From Cricetomys ansorgei (Eukaryota > Chordata > Mammalia > Rodentia > Nesomyidae): a stretch of DNA of 64,000 nucleotides. The translations under genes and the position numbers were made by a program. Under the pieces are notes generated by a model that worked only from the letters and a program-made list of their open reading frames with translations, had not been told where the DNA came from and searched no databases. The stretch covers positions 20,277,501 to 20,341,500 of the forward strand of contig JAMJFZ010001815.1 in the NCBI GenBank assembly GCA_026225945.1, written 5' to 3'. Shown piece by piece: positions 60,988-64,000 of this stretch; the stretch's first letter is position 1; the number at the start of each line of letters is the position of its first letter.

Positions 60988-61000
60988 GTGGGGGGGGAGC
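60952..61000. repeat. (CTGT)n/(CT)n then G8
   Basis: tgtctgtctgtctg, about 11 CT units, then a G8 run: a microsatellite at the 3' side of the reversed B3. Confidence 0.95.
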
Positions 61001-61717
61001 ATTAGGTGTGTACATGCTAGTTCTATAATGCACATGTAGAGGTCAGAGGTGTGGGTATAGATATGTCACCAAATGTAGCCCTACAATCTAATCTGAACCC
61101 TAAATCTGGAAGGCTTCAACCTCCACTGCTGTCTGACTCACTCTAATTAGCACTGACTCTTGTGGTTGGCTGATTCAACTCACTTGCTGTTCTTGTTCAA
61201 ACTCTTCTCTAAGCCGAATGGTTCAAACTGACCTTCTGAGTCAGTTGACTGTTTCTGACTGAACTCTTCTGACTCTGGCTGACTCTGGCTGACTGGATGA
61301 CTCCTACAACTCTCTGACTGAACTGTTCTGCATGACTTCAAACTGACTCTGGCTGTTAGCTGGCTTTTTTTCAAACTCACTTCCTGTCTGATACTCCTTC
61401 TCCTGAATTGCTTCTGTGTCTTACCTGATTGATTCTCTAACAGACTGTCTACTCTCTGTACTGAGAGCCTGCTTTTATATCATGAGAGCCAGGTATGTCT
61501 TCACTCTGACTCACTCTGCTAACTCTTTCTCTGATTTACTCTCAGACTTAGGATTAAAGGCTCATACTCACTCTGTATTTAATTCTGCCTCTGACTTTTC
61601 ATTTCTCAGTTGAGGACAGCTTTGTGAATGGAGTGTCTTCTTCTACTTTTATGTGATCTGGGGATTGAATTCAGGTTGTCCAGCTTGTATGGCAATGAGC
61701 CATCTTGTTGCTCTCCA
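61001..61717 (-). mobile_element. B3-type SINE split by a repeat insertion
   Basis: Left half 61001-61065 (tgcacatgtagaggtcagaggtg) and right half 61616-61717 (gtgatctggggattgaattcaggttgtccagcttgtatggcaatgagccatcttg) form one reversed B3 around 61066-61615. Confidence 0.7.
61066..61615 (-). repeat. CAGT/GAGTCAG-rich composite dispersed repeat, copy 2
   Basis: The reverse complement reads cctttaatcctaag, agagttagcagagtgag, gagtcagtttgaag, cagccagagtcagccagagtcag, gagaagagtttgaac and gaagccttccag, colinear with 17160-18075 but shorter. It sits inside a B3, which shows that the family is mobile. Confidence 0.75.
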
Positions 61718-63714
61718 TGACTTGTTTTCTATCATTCATGGGAAGTGTACTAATGACTAAAGCATTTGGACTTGTTCTTGGGTTGAAATGGTGAGTTTCT
61801 ATTCTTTAAATATCTGATTCTCATGATAATTCTAGATTTCAAATTGTACCACTTTGGCAGGACACTTAGAGAAAATGTGTTGGTCAGTCACAGACAACAC
61901 ATGGCAGACATCCCACATTAAGTCAATACAGTGAATACAGCATTGGCTGTGTCTTCCTTTTTCCTAAATTCTGTTTGTAGTAAAGTCATTTTTTTTCTAA
62001 CCTCCTAAATATGTCACTTCCAGGAACATACCCTGCCATTATCCATCTGACATTTAGGCATATTTCATCATCTGATTCGACTCCCTTTATGTTACAACCT
62101 AATATTGCTTCCTTTCATCTGGAAGCTTTAGAACTCTGGTAGAATATAGCACAAATTGAGATAAATTGTATTGGCCGATACCTGAAGATGTACTTCTCTT
62201 CTGACACATAGAAATAAGCACAGATGTGTGCTCATGTGTATGTATACTGTGTCATTGTTGTAAATGTGGTGTCATTGTTGAAATTAGACTACAATTCACA
62301 CACCCATATACAGACTTCAATTTGAGTGATGTTGATACAGTCCCTGGATGATCTCAATTACATAGTCATTTTTACCTTTCCTAAAGTTTTCTAGGCTACA
62401 CAGTCTATACCTGAGTGGTTTCTAGTATTCAAAGCCCCCCTGCGGGAGACATAAATCCTGATAAACATAACTTGAACCATTCTGTCTCAGAAAAATACAG
62501 ATATGAACAATGATCTAGATACCAAAAAATCAAACTATGTATTACTTTCCCAAATCCTATGATTTTATTCATCCATCATGTCTTTCAAATCAATCTTGCC
62601 TTCTCCAGTGCTATTATTATTATACAAATTGTTATTTTGATATTTAATTGCTTTATTTTTATAGTTTAGACTCAAGACAGTTATGTCACTGTGGTTATGT
62701 AGTGCTGAATGAATAGAAGACATTACCATAATAAGAATTCATATGTGAGTCATGATGCAAATAGCTAAACTGCTACTTTCGAACCATGAGCACAGACATT
62801 CCAATGACAGCAAGACACAGAACAGTGCATGATTTTATAGAAACAACCACAGTGTGGCCCTGGACACCAACTTTAGATAATTAAAAGCAGAATCCAGTAC
62901 TTCCCTGTCTTTCTTGTTAATTATCATATTTTTCAAAACTCAGAAAAAAAATGTTCAACAATGCAAGCATTTTCCCAATTGCTACTAACATGAAGTAGTT
63001 GCCAAGAAAATAAGTGTTCATGCTCCGATTTTCTTGATGAGCATTAATGGATTAACAATGTCCTTGATGCAGTACTTCTTGCAGCCTTTAATGTTATTGT
63101 ACATTGTGATTATTCTAGAAACGAATAGAAATGTTGCCTTTTCTGAACACTGATGACTAGGGGTCATTTCATTTTTCACCAGTGACTTCTAGCAGCTTCA
63201 TAAAACAGTATTCTGGTATCAGAGCATCACAATGCCTTCTAAGAGTTTCAGTGTGCTATACCTTGTGGAGATTCTACTTCTCTCTTCTAAATCACTAAGG
63301 ACACAGTCTAGATGCAAGGTAGAATTTACTCTTCAGACCTAAGGAGATGGTAATCAAAATCATGGTTAGCATGGCTGATTGTTATTACTGATGAATTTTA
63401 ACTCTGGCTGTGGTATTGACTTGTTATATGGGTCATCTATAGTATTGAAATATTATCGTTTTGCTATTTCAAAGATAAAAGCTTGGTGTGAATATTTTTC
63501 TCTTTACTGTAGCACCTAATATTGTCAGTGTTCAGAATTTGGGCTTGATGAAAGAATGTAACAGACACACACATGCAAAGAATCTTGAAAAAAAATTATA
63601 GAACAGGGTCAATTTAGGGCTGTCCTTTGAAGACTTACAGAGATACTTCAAAGATAATTATCCGTATGACTTGGGTTTAATTAAATGGCTCAAAGAAACG
63701 ACTCTGAATTGAAC
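61718..63714. other. Intron sequence, nothing recognised
   Basis: No SINE, LINE or gene was recognised in about 2 kb. Confidence 0.4.
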
Positions 63715-63935
63715 TATGTTTATATCTGCATATATATCTACACACATAAACATATACAAATACATAATATACATACATATATATACCAGTGATATATATC
63801 ACTAATAAAGTATATCTCTCCTATATCATATTATACACATATTATATATGTATATCATATCGTACATATATAATATATGTATATCATATCATACATATAT
63901 AATATACGTATGTATGTGTATGCATACACATACAT
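63715..63935. repeat. TA/CATA-rich low-complexity region with internal duplication
   Basis: Degenerate (TATA)n/(CATA)n, including a duplicated ~37-nt unit (atgtatatcatatcgtacat / atgtatatcatatcatacat) at about 63847-63907. Confidence 0.85.
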
Positions 63936-64000
63936 TACTTTTATTAGTAACTTAAGTTGTATACAATGTCTCTAAATATCATCCTCTTCACATTTATCAC

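Larger units (their letters stand above)
46483..64000 (+). other. Rims1: Rims1 intron downstream of the second exon (partial)
   Basis: It begins with GTGAGT at 46483 and runs out of the window. The next RIM1 exon, expected to encode DLDYYWLDPATW or the PDZ lead-in, is not visible, so the intron is longer than 17.5 kb. Confidence 0.85.

Noticed and set aside
46483..64000. Search for the next Rims1 exon (DLDYYWLDP or PDZ region)
   Set aside because: No open segment with these residues and flanking splice sites was seen on the + strand.
1..64000. CRISPR arrays, operons, phage or other bacterial-type systems
   Set aside because: The window is mammalian intron sequence; the regular repeats are microsatellites, not spacer-separated arrays.

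Overview
This is nuclear DNA of a mouse-like (muroid) rodent. It is AT-rich and non-operonic, and it carries many rodent SINEs (B1, B2/B3, B4, ID-like) on both strands, rodent-type LINE-1 3' ends, older mammalian repeats (MIR, old L1, MaLR LTRs, probable L2) and long microsatellites. It contains no bacterial gene, phage, CRISPR array or operon. Almost all long open frames are accidental.

The only protein-coding gene I can support is Rims1 (RIM1, regulating synaptic membrane exocytosis 1), on the + strand and represented by two internal exons. Exon A (41868-42205, 338 nt) encodes the last zinc-finger cysteine pair, the Rab3-contacting SGAWFF helix motif and the start of the linker. Exon B (45593-46482, 890 nt) encodes the rest of the basic, Ser/Pro/Ala-rich linker that precedes the PDZ domain. 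Both have consensus splice sites. The phases match across the 3,387-nt intron (AG|G completes an Arg codon), giving 409 continuous codons. Everything else is intron: at least 41.9 kb upstream and at least 17.5 kb downstream, with both ends outside the window.

Region by region. 1-41867: intron with nested SINEs, two copies of an LTR-like repeat (7297, 20661), a 280-nt TTTC/TTCC tract (15031), a CAGT-rich composite repeat (17160), several antisense L1 pieces (12130, 14520, 19900, 25655, 32455, 33165, 33380) and an old sense L1 split by a later insertion (28890-30300). 41868-46482: the two exons; exon B forms an isolated GC/CpG-rich island. 46483-64000: intron with a degenerate interstitial telomere-like array (52699), MaLR LTRs, a cluster of related dispersed repeats (57493-59236), an L1 with inverted 5' part (59752-60225) and a second, opposite-strand copy of the CAGT-rich repeat inserted in a B3 SINE (61066-61615).

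The most notable signals are the extreme GC content and apparent GC-biased amino-acid drift of exon B, its 18-residue alanine run close to a conserved RRHSD site, the CAGT-rich composite repeat, a shared variant in three B1 copies, and the telomere-like array. I see no undescribed multi-gene system. Repeat-family names come from memory of consensus sequences and were not checked by a search.
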